Position numbers and translations under genes: made by a program. 38,319 nt of DNA from an uncultured Pelagibacteraceae bacterium (GTDB lineage Bacteria > Pseudomonadota > Alphaproteobacteria > Pelagibacterales > Pelagibacteraceae). The notes under the pieces are model-generated. The model made no database searches. It worked only from the letters and a program-made list of their open reading frames with translations, and was not told where the DNA came from. Position 1 is the first letter of the stretch; every line of letters begins with the position of its first letter. The stretch spans positions 1-38,319 of the forward strand of contig CACGVB010000010.1 in NCBI GenBank assembly GCA_902576395.1, given 5' to 3'. Shown here in pieces: positions 24,113-31,393 of this stretch.

Positions 24113-24176
24113 AATAAACTATTCATAACAACCTTTTTTTTCTGTTTTTTAACAATTATTTAAAAAAAAGTTTATT
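24113..24176 (+). repeat. Spaced inverted repeat in the gcrA/ABC-2 divergent gap
   Basis: AATAAACT (24113-24120) and AGTTTATT (24169-24176) are exact inverted copies. Just inside them are a T8 tract (24134-24141) and an A8 tract (24162-24169) that could pair too. The gap 24061-24187 otherwise shows only AT-rich sequence. It may be an operator, a bent-DNA site or a chance product of composition. Confidence 0.35.
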
Positions 24177-24187
24177 AATAGTTACTT

Positions 24188-25000
24188 ATGGTTGAATTAC
24201 AGAAAAAATATCAAATAGGTATAAGAAGATTTGGAATTATTAATTGGATTGGAACTTATTCTTTATTTAAAAAAGAAATCTTAAGATTTTTAACGGTCTC
24301 AGGACAAACTTTGTTTGGCCCTATACTAACCAGCATATTATTTTTAACAGTAATCTCGTTAGCTATTGGAGATCAAAGGGAAAATGTATTAGGAGTTTCA
24401 TACATAAAATTTTTAGCTAGCGGTTTAATAATGATGCAAGTAATTCAACAAAGTTTTGCACACTCTAGTTCATCTTTAATGATGGCAAAAATGATGGGTA
24501 CAATCACAGACGTAGTCCATAGTCCCTTATCTTCATCAGAAGTAGTTTTTGCAATATCACTTGCTGCAGCAGTAAGAGGTTTGTTGATAGCTTCAGCTTC
24601 AACATTGATATTTATTATTTTTATAGATTTATCAATACAAAATTTTTTTTTGTGGTTTATATATTTATTTTTGGGGGGATTATTTATGGGATCCTTAGGA
24701 ATAATTGTTGGACTATACGCAGATAAATTTGATCAAATGAGTACTGTTACAAACTTTATAATAGTACCCTTAAGTTTTTTGAGTGGTACTTTTTATAGTA
24801 TTGATAGATTGCCAGATTTGTTAAGAGTATTAAGTAACTACAATCCATTTTTTCATATGATAGATGGTTTTAGGTATTCATTTATCGGTCAACTAGATGG
24901 ATCGGTAACATTTGGAATTGGATTGCTAACTTTATTAAGCTTAGTTATTACATATTTTGCATATTTTCTTGTTAATAAAGGTTATAAAATTAAATCATAG
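24188..25000 (+). CDS. ABC-2 type transporter permease
   Basis: 270 residues, about six membrane helices. A cytoplasmic N-terminus (WIGTYSLFKKEILRFLTV) leads to TM1 near 38-60. The ABC-2 family run includes FIIVPLSFLSGTFYSIDRLPDLLRVLSNYNPFFHMIDGFRY (about 197-237), which is the most diagnostic block and resembles NodJ/YadH-type exporters. No ATPase partner is adjacent, so it must come from elsewhere in the genome. Substrate unknown (polysaccharide, drug or lipid are all possible). It lies 6 nt before argD, perhaps in one transcript. Confidence 0.88.
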   Translation: MVELQKKYQIGIRRFGIINWIGTYSLFKKEILRFLTVSGQTLFGPILTSILFLTVISLAIGDQRENVLGVSYIKFLASGLIMMQVIQQSFAHSSSSLMMAKMMGTITDVVHSPLSSSEVVFAISLAAAVRGLLIASASTLIFIIFIDLSIQNFFLWFIYLFLGGLFMGSLGIIVGLYADKFDQMSTVTNFIIVPLSFLSGTFYSIDRLPDLLRVLSNYNPFFHMIDGFRYSFIGQLDGSVTFGIGLLTLLSLVITYFAYFLVNKGYKIKS

Positions 25001-25006
25001 TATAAA

Positions 25007-26179
25007 ATGAGTTCCTTAGCTAAAAATTATAAAAGAAGAAATCTATCTTTCTATAAAGGTAAAGGATCTTTTTTATATACAAAGAGAGGAAAAAAATTTT
25101 TGGATTTTGTTCAAGGGATTGCAGTTAATTCTTTAGGTCATGCAAACCCAAATTTAGTAAAAGCAATTAACAAACAATCAAAAAAACTTTGGCATGTCTC
25201 TAACTCTTTTATAATTCCAGAGGGTGAGGAATTAGCTAAAAAACTGACAAAGAGAACTTTTGCAGATGCTGTTATTTTTCAAAATAGTGGAGCAGAAGCC
25301 ACAGAAGCTGCAATAAAAGTGGCTAGAAGATATTTTTATTCAATAGGTCTAACAAAAAAAAACAGAATTCTTTGTATAAAAAATTCTTTTCATGGAAGAA
25401 CTATTGCAGCAATAAATGCAAGCGGATCTAAAAAAATGTTAGAGGGATTTGGTCCTAAGGTTAGAGGATTTGACCATTTTAAATTTGGGAACCACAAGGA
25501 ACTAAAAAGAAAAATCACTAGTAAAACTGCAGCAATAATGATTGAACCAATAATGGGTGAAGGTGGTATTAAAGTAATACCTGCTTGGTGTCTTAAAGAA
25601 CTGAGACAGATTTGTAATAAAAAAAGGATCCTACTAATTTTAGATGAAGTTCAGTGTGGAATTGGTAGATCGGGAAAGTTTTTTTCATATGAATATGCCA
25701 ACATAAAGCCAGATATAGTTCCAATAGCAAAAGGAATTGGAGGTGGATTTCCTATTGGTGCAGTGTTAATGACAAAAAAAGTTTCCAAGGCAATGGTTCC
25801 AGGTACACATGGATCAACTTTTGGTGGAAACCCTTTAGCAATGTCAGTTGGTAATGCTGTAATGGATGAAATTTTTAAAAAAGGTTTTCTTTCAAATGTT
25901 AAAAGTAATTCAAAATATTTTATTACAGAATTAAATAAAATTAAAAATAATTTTCCAAATATTATTAAAGAAATAAGAGGAATAGGATTAATTTTGGGAA
26001 TACAGTTACATCATGACCAGACAAAATTTATACAAAGTTTAACGAAAAATAAATTATTAACAATCAGAGCAGCTGAAAATGTTATAAGAATCTTGCCCCC
26101 ATTAAATGTTAATAAAAATGAAATAAATATAGCTTTAAAAATCATCAATAAAGTTTGTGGCGAATACAAAAAAAAATGA
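25007..26179 (+). CDS. argD: Acetylornithine aminotransferase
   Basis: PLP class III aminotransferase converting N-acetylglutamate semialdehyde to N-acetylornithine. 390 residues. Blocks in order: FLDFVQGIAVNSLGHANP (about 28), FQNSGAEATEAAIKVARRY (about 88), SFHGRTIAAINASG (about 120), EPIMGEGGIKVIP (about 180), ILDEVQCGIGRSGKF (about 211, PLP-contacting Asp) and the PLP lysine in PIAKGIGGGFPIGAVL (about 241). GSTFGGNPLAMSV follows. Overlaps argF by 4 nt (ATGA). With argF next door and argJ at the window end, it belongs to arginine synthesis. Confidence 0.95.
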   Translation: MSSLAKNYKRRNLSFYKGKGSFLYTKRGKKFLDFVQGIAVNSLGHANPNLVKAINKQSKKLWHVSNSFIIPEGEELAKKLTKRTFADAVIFQNSGAEATEAAIKVARRYFYSIGLTKKNRILCIKNSFHGRTIAAINASGSKKMLEGFGPKVRGFDHFKFGNHKELKRKITSKTAAIMIEPIMGEGGIKVIPAWCLKELRQICNKKRILLILDEVQCGIGRSGKFFSYEYANIKPDIVPIAKGIGGGFPIGAVLMTKKVSKAMVPGTHGSTFGGNPLAMSVGNAVMDEIFKKGFLSNVKSNSKYFITELNKIKNNFPNIIKEIRGIGLILGIQLHHDQTKFIQSLTKNKLLTIRAAENVIRILPPLNVNKNEINIALKIINKVCGEYKKK

Positions 26180-27108
26180 AAAACTTTCTTCATATTAGAG
26201 ATATTCCAGTAAGAGACTTGAAAAAAATTATTTCTGATGCAAAAAATAGAAAAGCTAAAAGAAAAAGATTAAATACACTTGATACTGACAAAGACAAACC
26301 ATTGAAAGGAAAAATTCTTTTACAGATGTTTGAAAAATCTAGCTTAAGAACTAGATTAAGTTTTTATTTAGCTATTAAACAATTAGGTGGAGGATCCTTG
26401 ACGTTAAGACCCGAGGAATTGCACTTGGGTATTGGTAGTGAAAGTATTGCAGATACATCTAAAATTTTATCGACTTATGGAAATGCCTTTATGTTGAGAA
26501 CAGACTCTGACAAAAAATTAGATCAATTCAAAAAATATTCAAATATACCAATAATAAATGGATTAAGTCCATCTTCACATCCCACTCAAGTTTTGTCGGA
26601 TATTTTTACAATTCAAGAAATAAAAAAGAAAAGTATTTCAAAATTAAAACTATGTTGGATAGGCGATGCTAATAATAACATGATGAATAGCTTAATAGAA
26701 GTTTGTATAAAATTTTCTGTAGCACTAAATATTGCCTGTCCTAAAGATTATCAACCAAATAAATTACTTACTTCTTTAATAAAAAAACAAAAAGGAAAAA
26801 TTAAAATTTTCAATAAAAAAGAAAAAGCTGTCAAAAATTCTGATGTCGTTATGACAGACAAAATCATTTCATTGAATGATAAAGTGAATAAGAGAAAGAA
26901 ACTCAAATCATTTGAAAATTTTAAATTAGATACAAAAACTATGAATTTAGCCAAGAAAGATGCAATATTTATGCATTGTCTTCCAAGAGGAAGTGAAGTT
27001 ACAGAAGAAGTATTTCTTGGTAAACAATCTAAAGTTTGGCAACAAGCTCTTAACAGAGTTTATGTTCAAAAGAGTATTTTATTATATTGTTTTGGTAAAT
27101 TAAGGTAG
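26176..27108 (+). CDS. argF: Ornithine carbamoyltransferase
   Basis: Makes citrulline from ornithine and carbamoyl phosphate. 310 residues; ATG at 26176 is chosen because the family N-terminus KNFLHIRDI starts there and it overlaps the argD stop. The carbamoyl-phosphate motif reads EKSSLRTRLSF (about residue 47; usually STRTR). LGIGSESIADTSKILSTYG (about 77), INGLSPSSHPTQVLSDIFT (about 127) and MHCLPRGSEVTEE (about 264) are well conserved. The ornithine loop, usually SMG, reads SLN (TDKIISLNDK, about 231). STRTR to SLRTR is seen in acetylornithine transcarbamylases, but argJ nearby argues for true OTC. The 3' end overlaps the convergent cytochrome gene by 9 nt. Confidence 0.9.
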   Translation: MKNFLHIRDIPVRDLKKIISDAKNRKAKRKRLNTLDTDKDKPLKGKILLQMFEKSSLRTRLSFYLAIKQLGGGSLTLRPEELHLGIGSESIADTSKILSTYGNAFMLRTDSDKKLDQFKKYSNIPIINGLSPSSHPTQVLSDIFTIQEIKKKSISKLKLCWIGDANNNMMNSLIEVCIKFSVALNIACPKDYQPNKLLTSLIKKQKGKIKIFNKKEKAVKNSDVVMTDKIISLNDKVNKRKKLKSFENFKLDTKTMNLAKKDAIFMHCLPRGSEVTEEVFLGKQSKVWQQALNRVYVQKSILLYCFGKLR

Positions 27109-27630
27109 TTCTAAAGGGCTATCAGCGTTAGCATTCATATAAAGAATTACTGAAGCTCTATCTTTCTCTTTTTTTAATCCTGCAAAAGCCATTTTGGTAC
27201 CCTTTATATATGAAGCAGGTTTTATTAAAAAACTATTCATCTCTTGGAATGTCCAATCTTTTCCAAATGCTATCAAGGCTTTTGAATATTTGTAATCTTC
27301 CAGAGCACCCATGTTTCTACCTAGCACGTTATAAAGTGCTGGCCCAATATTATTTCTTCCACCCTTTTTAATGGAATGACATGCGCTACATTTCTTAAAG
27401 ACTTTCTTTCCATGATCAACACTTCCCATGGCCAATAGAGCAGAAATATCAACTGCTTCTACTGCTGCGGAAGCTTTTTTGCTATCTGTTTCAGCAAATT
27501 CGACTTTATAAGCTGATTGAGTTGGCTTCTCTACGTAATATATAATGTCTGAAATTTTAGTTATTCCAAATATAACAACAAAAATAACAACTACCGCTGC
27601 TATAATTTTATTAATTTCAAATGAGTCCAT
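27100..27630 (-). CDS. Membrane-anchored cytochrome c (CycM-like)
   Basis: 176 residues. One N-terminal membrane anchor (about 8-26, IIAAVVVIFVVIFGITKI) is followed by a periplasmic spacer rich in Ala/Val. The class I cytochrome c domain follows, with haem motif CSACHSIKKGG (about residues 81-91) and NIGPALYNVLGRNMGALEDY. The distal Met ligand is probably in GTKMAFAGLKK (about 144). It resembles the CycM proteins that carry electrons between the bc1 complex and cytochrome aa3 oxidase in alphaproteobacteria. Monocistronic; upstream (27631-27660) has GAGGA and TATAC-like sequence but no clear promoter. Confidence 0.9.
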   Translation of the reverse strand: MDSFEINKIIAAVVVIFVVIFGITKISDIIYYVEKPTQSAYKVEFAETDSKKASAAVEAVDISALLAMGSVDHGKKVFKKCSACHSIKKGGRNNIGPALYNVLGRNMGALEDYKYSKALIAFGKDWTFQEMNSFLIKPASYIKGTKMAFAGLKKEKDRASVILYMNANADSPLELP

Positions 27631-27696
27631 GATTTTTAATTATTATCCTCGTATAACATGTTAAACAAAAAAAAAACTAAATTTAAATTTAATTAT

Positions 27697-27713
27697 TGCG
27701 TCTGAAAGACGCA
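27697..27713 (+). promoter_or_regulatory. GC-rich palindrome at the kdsB promoter
   Basis: TGCGTC-TGAAA-GACGCA is a perfect 6-bp inverted repeat with a 5-nt spacer, much richer in G+C than its surroundings. It overlaps a -10-like CATAAT at 27712-27717. The ATG of kdsB is 14 nt after the palindrome. It could be an operator or an mRNA hairpin; four more base pairs (TTAT/ATAA) form if one T is bulged. Confidence 0.45.
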
Positions 27714-27726
27714 TAATACTTAGTTT

Positions 27727-28464
27727 ATGAGCAATACAGTAATTTTAATCCCTTCAAGATTATCTGCAACAAGGTTACCAAATAAACCTTTATTAAAAAT
27801 CAATAATATTTCAATTATCAATCATGTTTATAAAATTGCAAAATCTTCTCTTATTGGAGATAGTTATGTTGCTACAGGCGATAAAGAAATATTTGAAGAG
27901 GTCACTAAGCTTGGAGGAAAATGTATTTTAACCAAAAAAAATCATAAAACTGGAACTGACAGAATTTTTGAGGCTTATCAAGAGTTAAGAGATGACAATA
28001 TTGAATATGTAATAAATCTTCAAGGAGATGAACCAATGCTTGATATTAAGGATGTCATTAATCTCCTCAAAAAAACTATTAAAAAAAAATCTAAAATTTC
28101 AACATTAGCTTGTCAAATTGAAGACAAAAAATTTTTCTTAAACAAAAATGTTGTAAAAGTAACCACAAAAGAGGAACTTCATCAAAACAATTTATCAATA
28201 GCAACATCATTCACTAGAGAAATTAAAAATACTCAAAAAAATATTTACCACCATATTGGAATCTATATTTATAATGTTTCATATTTAGAAAAGTTTGTTC
28301 AATTAGAACAAACTCAGAATGAAAAATTGCAAAAACTTGAACAATTAAGACTAATGGATAATAATATTGAAATAGACGTTGGATTAGCAAAAACCAAACC
28401 AATTGGCGTAGATACAGATGAAGATTATCTAGAAATAAAAAAAATTATGGAATATAAAAATTAA
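27727..28464 (+). CDS. kdsB: 3-deoxy-manno-octulosonate cytidylyltransferase
   Basis: Activates Kdo as CMP-Kdo for lipid A-core assembly. 245 residues, nucleotidyltransferase fold: IPSRLSATRLPNKPLLKIN (residues about 8-26, CTP-binding), SYVATGDKEIFE, GTDRIFEA (about 77) and YVINLQGDEPMLD (about 97, the metal/Kdo-binding Asp). HHIGIYIYNVSYLEKFV (about 177) and the C-terminal IDVGLAKTKPIGVDTDEDYLEIKK complete the family pattern. Together with kdsD and lptB/lptC it indicates this organism builds Kdo-containing LPS. pheA follows after 3 nt. Confidence 0.96.
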   Translation: MSNTVILIPSRLSATRLPNKPLLKINNISIINHVYKIAKSSLIGDSYVATGDKEIFEEVTKLGGKCILTKKNHKTGTDRIFEAYQELRDDNIEYVINLQGDEPMLDIKDVINLLKKTIKKKSKISTLACQIEDKKFFLNKNVVKVTTKEELHQNNLSIATSFTREIKNTQKNIYHHIGIYIYNVSYLEKFVQLEQTQNEKLQKLEQLRLMDNNIEIDVGLAKTKPIGVDTDEDYLEIKKIMEYKN

Positions 28465-28467
28465 ATT

Positions 28468-29295
28468 ATGAAAATTGCTTACCAAGGTGTTGCAGGCAGT
28501 TACAGCGAAAGTTGTGCAAAAAAAATGTATCCAGAGAGTGAAACAATACCCTGCAAAACATTTGATGAATGCTTTGAAAGGTCTAGTGAAGATAATTCAA
28601 TAAAATCTTTAATTCCAGAGTCAAATAAAACAACTGGAAATATTGGTGTGGAGTATTTAATTTTTAAATACAGATTAAATATTTATGCAGAGCATTTTTT
28701 TCCAATTAATCATAATCTATTAGGTATAAAAGATTCAAAAATAGAGGACATAAAAGATGTTTACTCACACGCACAAGCATTAAGCCAATCTTCAGGGTTT
28801 ATTAAGAAAAAAAAATTCATAGAAAATGTTAGAGCAGATACAGCTGGTTCAGCAAAATTTGTTTCAGAAACTAAAGATAAATCTAAAGGTGCTATAGCTT
28901 CTAGTCTTAGTGCAGAAATATATGGTCTTAAAATTTTAAAAGAAAATGTCCAAGATGATAAAGATAATGTGACTAGATTTTTATTACTTGGTAAAGATAT
29001 TTTTCAGCCAGATTTTTCTGTTGATAATTATATAACATCAATATTATTTAAGTTGAAAAGTAAGCCTGCTGCTCTTTACTCTGCACTGTCAGGATTTGCA
29101 ATAAATGGAGTTAATATGAGCAAACTACAAAGTTTTCCAGAAAAGAACTCATTTTCCTCATATTTTTTTCTATGTGATATTGATGGACACATAGAATCTC
29201 CTAAAATCAAAAACTCACTTGAGGAATTGGGTCTGCATTGTCAAGATATGCACGTTCTAGGTGTTTATAAATCTGATAAATTTAGACAAAAATAA
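28468..29295 (+). CDS. pheA: Prephenate dehydratase
   Basis: Converts prephenate to phenylpyruvate for phenylalanine. 275 residues, no chorismate mutase domain. N-terminal catalytic domain: IAYQGVAGSYSESCAKKMYP (about 3-22), the block SLIPESNKTTGNIG (about 50; usually PIENSxxG), RADTAGSAKFVSE (about 131; contains the Thr of the TxA motif) and DNVTRFLLLGKD (about 166). The C-terminal ACT domain (about 188-270) has LKSKPAALYSALSGFAINGVNMSKLQSFP, the likely phenylalanine-sensing part. Probably cotranscribed with kdsB. Confidence 0.94.
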   Translation: MKIAYQGVAGSYSESCAKKMYPESETIPCKTFDECFERSSEDNSIKSLIPESNKTTGNIGVEYLIFKYRLNIYAEHFFPINHNLLGIKDSKIEDIKDVYSHAQALSQSSGFIKKKKFIENVRADTAGSAKFVSETKDKSKGAIASSLSAEIYGLKILKENVQDDKDNVTRFLLLGKDIFQPDFSVDNYITSILFKLKSKPAALYSALSGFAINGVNMSKLQSFPEKNSFSSYFFLCDIDGHIESPKIKNSLEELGLHCQDMHVLGVYKSDKFRQK

Positions 29296-29308
29296 ATTTA
29301 TAACTTTC

Positions 29309-29338
29309 TTGTAGAATAGAAATTTTTATTGATATAAT
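29309..29338 (+). promoter_or_regulatory. Putative promoter for SRP RNA and dnaX operon
   Basis: TTGTAG (29309-29314) and a perfect TATAAT (29333-29338) with an 18-nt spacer. Transcription would start at about 29345, which is exactly where the SRP RNA helix begins. This is the best-matched promoter in the window. Confidence 0.6.
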
Positions 29339-29344
29339 AAAGTT

Positions 29345-29431
29345 GGAGGCCAGTCAGGTGGTGTTACCACAAATCCCCTAGGATCGAAAGATAGCAAGGG
29401 TAGTGAGTATTTTCCAGGTTGGTTGGTCTCC
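29345..29431 (+). ncRNA. ffs: Signal recognition particle RNA (4.5S-like)
   Basis: An 87-nt rod. The termini pair over 13 bp (GGAGGCCAGTCAG with TTGGTTGGTCTCC, with G-U pairs). The apex has the SRP domain-IV hallmark AGG-ATC-GAAA-GAT-AGCA at 29380-29396: a GNRA tetraloop, a 3-bp stem and the conserved AGG/AGCA internal loop that binds Ffh. Flanking CCC/GGG (29375-29378, 29398-29400) closes it. It has its own TATAAT and ends 6 nt before dnaX. An SRP-RNA-dnaX-ybaB-recR order is also found in Bacillus, supporting the call. Confidence 0.9.
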
Positions 29432-29437
29432 TTAAAA

Positions 29438-31069
29438 ATGACAGAAAATTCAAAAGTACTAGCATTAAAATATAGACCTCAAGTATTTGAGGATTTAATT
29501 GGTCAAGAGATTATTGCTGAAACAATTAAAAATTCAATAATTTCAGATAAGCCGCCTAATGCATTTTTGTTTACAGGTATTAGGGGAGTAGGAAAAACAA
29601 CCTTCGCAAGAATAGTTGCAAAGTCATTAAATTGTGAGCATGGAATTGAAAACATGTGTAAGAAAAAATGTAGTAACTGTGATGCAATAACAAACTCAAA
29701 TCATATGGATGTTTTGGAAATGGATGCTGCAAGTAAGACCGGCGTTGATGATGTTAGAGAGCTTATTGAATTTTCAAGATATGGACCAACAACTGCAAAA
29801 TATAAAATATTTATTATTGATGAAGTTCATATGTTAAGCAAACAAGCATTTAATGCACTTTTAAAAACATTAGAGGAACCACCAAAATATTTAAAATTTA
29901 TTTTTGCAACAACCGAAATCAAAAAAATTCCTGTAACAGTAATATCGAGATGTCAACGTTTTGATCTTTCTAGAGTTAAATCTGAAGAGCTTTTTAATTA
30001 TATAAAAATGATTAAAGACAAAGAAGGTGGTAAAGTTTCTGATGAAGCTTTAAAATTAATTGTTAAAATTTCAGAAGGATCTGTTAGAGATGCATTATCT
30101 TTGTTAGATCGTGGACTTGTAGCTAATCAAAATGATGAGGAATTAAATCTAGACAAAGCACAAAGTATTTATGGATATTTTGATAAAAGTTCTTTGATTG
30201 AATTAATTAAAAATCTGTTTAGTGGTGATGAAAAAAAAGTTTTTGAGTTGTATAGAAAGATTTATGATTCTGGTGTAGATCCAAAAATTTTTTTGAATGA
30301 TTTTCTTGAGGTCTTATATTATCTAAAAAATATTAATTTTATAAAATTAGATGGAAATAATTTTTCTTTAAATGACCAAGATTTTAGTAATCTTTCCACA
30401 ATATCTGAAAATTTAGACTCAAAGGACTTAATCCTTTTTTGGCAATTCACACTTGATACAATCGAAGAAATTAACATTGTTTCAAATCCAAATTTATCAG
30501 TTGAAATGTTCCTTTTCAGATTAATGAGAATAAAAGGTTTAAAGGAGAAAAATGTTGAGGAAAGCTTTACTGGAAAAAATCCTGATACCTTAATTAAAGA
30601 ACCTGAAAAAAAAATTACAAGTAAAACAATAGATCAAATCAAAAATATTTCACAACAAGAAAAAATTGAACCAAATTTAAATAAAGATGAAGTAATAAAT
30701 GAGCTTAAAATAGGTTCATTTGAAAGTTTGATAAATCTATGTACTAAAAGGAAAGAAGCTAAGCTTAAATATGAGCTTGAAACTAATACAAATTTAGTTT
30801 CATTCACTGAGGGTTTAATAGAAATATCTTTTAATGAAAACTTAGACAAAGACTTTATTAAAAATCTATCAAACAAGCTGTACGAATGGACATCCAAGAG
30901 ATGGATTATCTCTCTATCAAAAAACCAAGGACAAATTTCAAAAAAAGAAAAAAATAAAATTGATGAGAAAAAAATATTTGATGATGTTAAAAAGTCTGAA
31001 GCATATAAAAAAGTGATCGAAGCATTTCCTGATGCAGAATTAATAAATGTTGAGTTGAAAGAGGATTAG
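29438..31069 (+). CDS. dnaX: DNA polymerase III subunits gamma and tau
   Basis: Clamp-loader ATPase. 543 residues from ATG 29438; the open frame reaches 29423 but that lies in SRP RNA. Domains: AAA+ with KYRPQVFEDLIGQ at the start, Walker A GIRGVGKTT (about 47), a four-Cys zinc site (about 66-82: C, C, C, C in CEHGIENMCKKKCSNC), Walker B IFIIDEVHML (about 124), sensor 1 FATTE (about 154) and SRC arginine finger ISRCQRF (about 168). Domain III ends near 380 (RLMRIKGLKEKN), followed by a charged linker and a tau-type C-terminal domain (about 425-543). An A9 tract at codons 390-393 may allow production of gamma. ybaB follows after 1 nt. Confidence 0.96.
   Translation: MTENSKVLALKYRPQVFEDLIGQEIIAETIKNSIISDKPPNAFLFTGIRGVGKTTFARIVAKSLNCEHGIENMCKKKCSNCDAITNSNHMDVLEMDAASKTGVDDVRELIEFSRYGPTTAKYKIFIIDEVHMLSKQAFNALLKTLEEPPKYLKFIFATTEIKKIPVTVISRCQRFDLSRVKSEELFNYIKMIKDKEGGKVSDEALKLIVKISEGSVRDALSLLDRGLVANQNDEELNLDKAQSIYGYFDKSSLIELIKNLFSGDEKKVFELYRKIYDSGVDPKIFLNDFLEVLYYLKNINFIKLDGNNFSLNDQDFSNLSTISENLDSKDLILFWQFTLDTIEEINIVSNPNLSVEMFLFRLMRIKGLKEKNVEESFTGKNPDTLIKEPEKKITSKTIDQIKNISQQEKIEPNLNKDEVINELKIGSFESLINLCTKRKEAKLKYELETNTNLVSFTEGLIEISFNENLDKDFIKNLSNKLYEWTSKRWIISLSKNQGQISKKEKNKIDEKKIFDDVKKSEAYKKVIEAFPDAELINVELKED
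30606..30614 (+). other. A9 tract in dnaX, candidate slippage site for gamma
   Basis: Nine A in frame GAA AAA AAA ATT (codons 390-393). A -1 shift or one-base insertion reads N-Y-K then TAA at 30622-30624, giving a 395-residue protein. A +1 shift or one-base deletion also stops within five codons (L-Q-V-K-Q-stop). Both products would end just after domain III, as gamma does in E. coli and Thermus. Confidence 0.4.
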
Positions 31070-31070
31070 A

Positions 31071-31388
31071 ATGACAGATTTTTCAAAATTAATGGAAAAA
31101 GCTAAAGAAATTGAGAGTAAAATGAAAGAAAGCCAAGAAAACATTAAAAAGATCGAGGTTGAAGGTGTTTCCGGAGCTAATGATGTAAAGGTTACATTAA
31201 ATGGAGAGGGAACTATGATCTCAATTAAACTTAGTGAAAATGTTTTAAAAGAAGAAAAAGTAATACTAGAAGATCTTATTACTGCTGCTCATAATAACGC
31301 AAAATCACAACTTAAATCAAAAACTGCAGAGGAAATTTCTAAAGCTTCAGGAAATTTTGGAATACCTGGATTTAAGTGGCCTTTATAA
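31071..31388 (+). CDS. ybaB: YbaB/EbfC family nucleoid-associated protein
   Basis: 105 residues. Small dimeric DNA-binding protein; family pattern includes LMEKAKEIESKMKESQENIKKIEVEG (coiled N-terminal helix, about 6-31), VSGANDVKVTLNGEGTMISIKLSENVL (beta hairpin, about 33-59), DLITAAHNNAKSQLKSKTAEEI (about 67-88) and the tail GIPGFKWPL. Position between dnaX and recR is the widely conserved order. It may help recombination or nucleoid organisation; exact function is unsettled in the family. Confidence 0.95.
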   Translation: MTDFSKLMEKAKEIESKMKESQENIKKIEVEGVSGANDVKVTLNGEGTMISIKLSENVLKEEKVILEDLITAAHNNAKSQLKSKTAEEISKASGNFGIPGFKWPL

Positions 31389-31393
31389 TTTAA

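Noticed and set aside
26155..26175. argF start seven codons upstream of ATG 26176
   Set aside because: It would use codons from the argD end with no family match; ATG 26176 overlaps the argD stop in the usual ATGA form.
27654..27663. 10-bp palindrome TAACATGTTA upstream of the cytochrome c gene
   Set aside because: Short and AT-rich; likely chance in this composition, with no promoter alignment to support an operator.
29423..29437. A dnaX start at TTG 29423
   Set aside because: It lies in the 3' strand of the SRP RNA terminal helix; ATG 29438 gives the normal DnaX N-terminus.
30231..30238. A8 run in dnaX as the gamma frameshift site
   Set aside because: A shift here would truncate at about residue 266, inside domain III, so it is unlikely to make a working gamma; probably composition.
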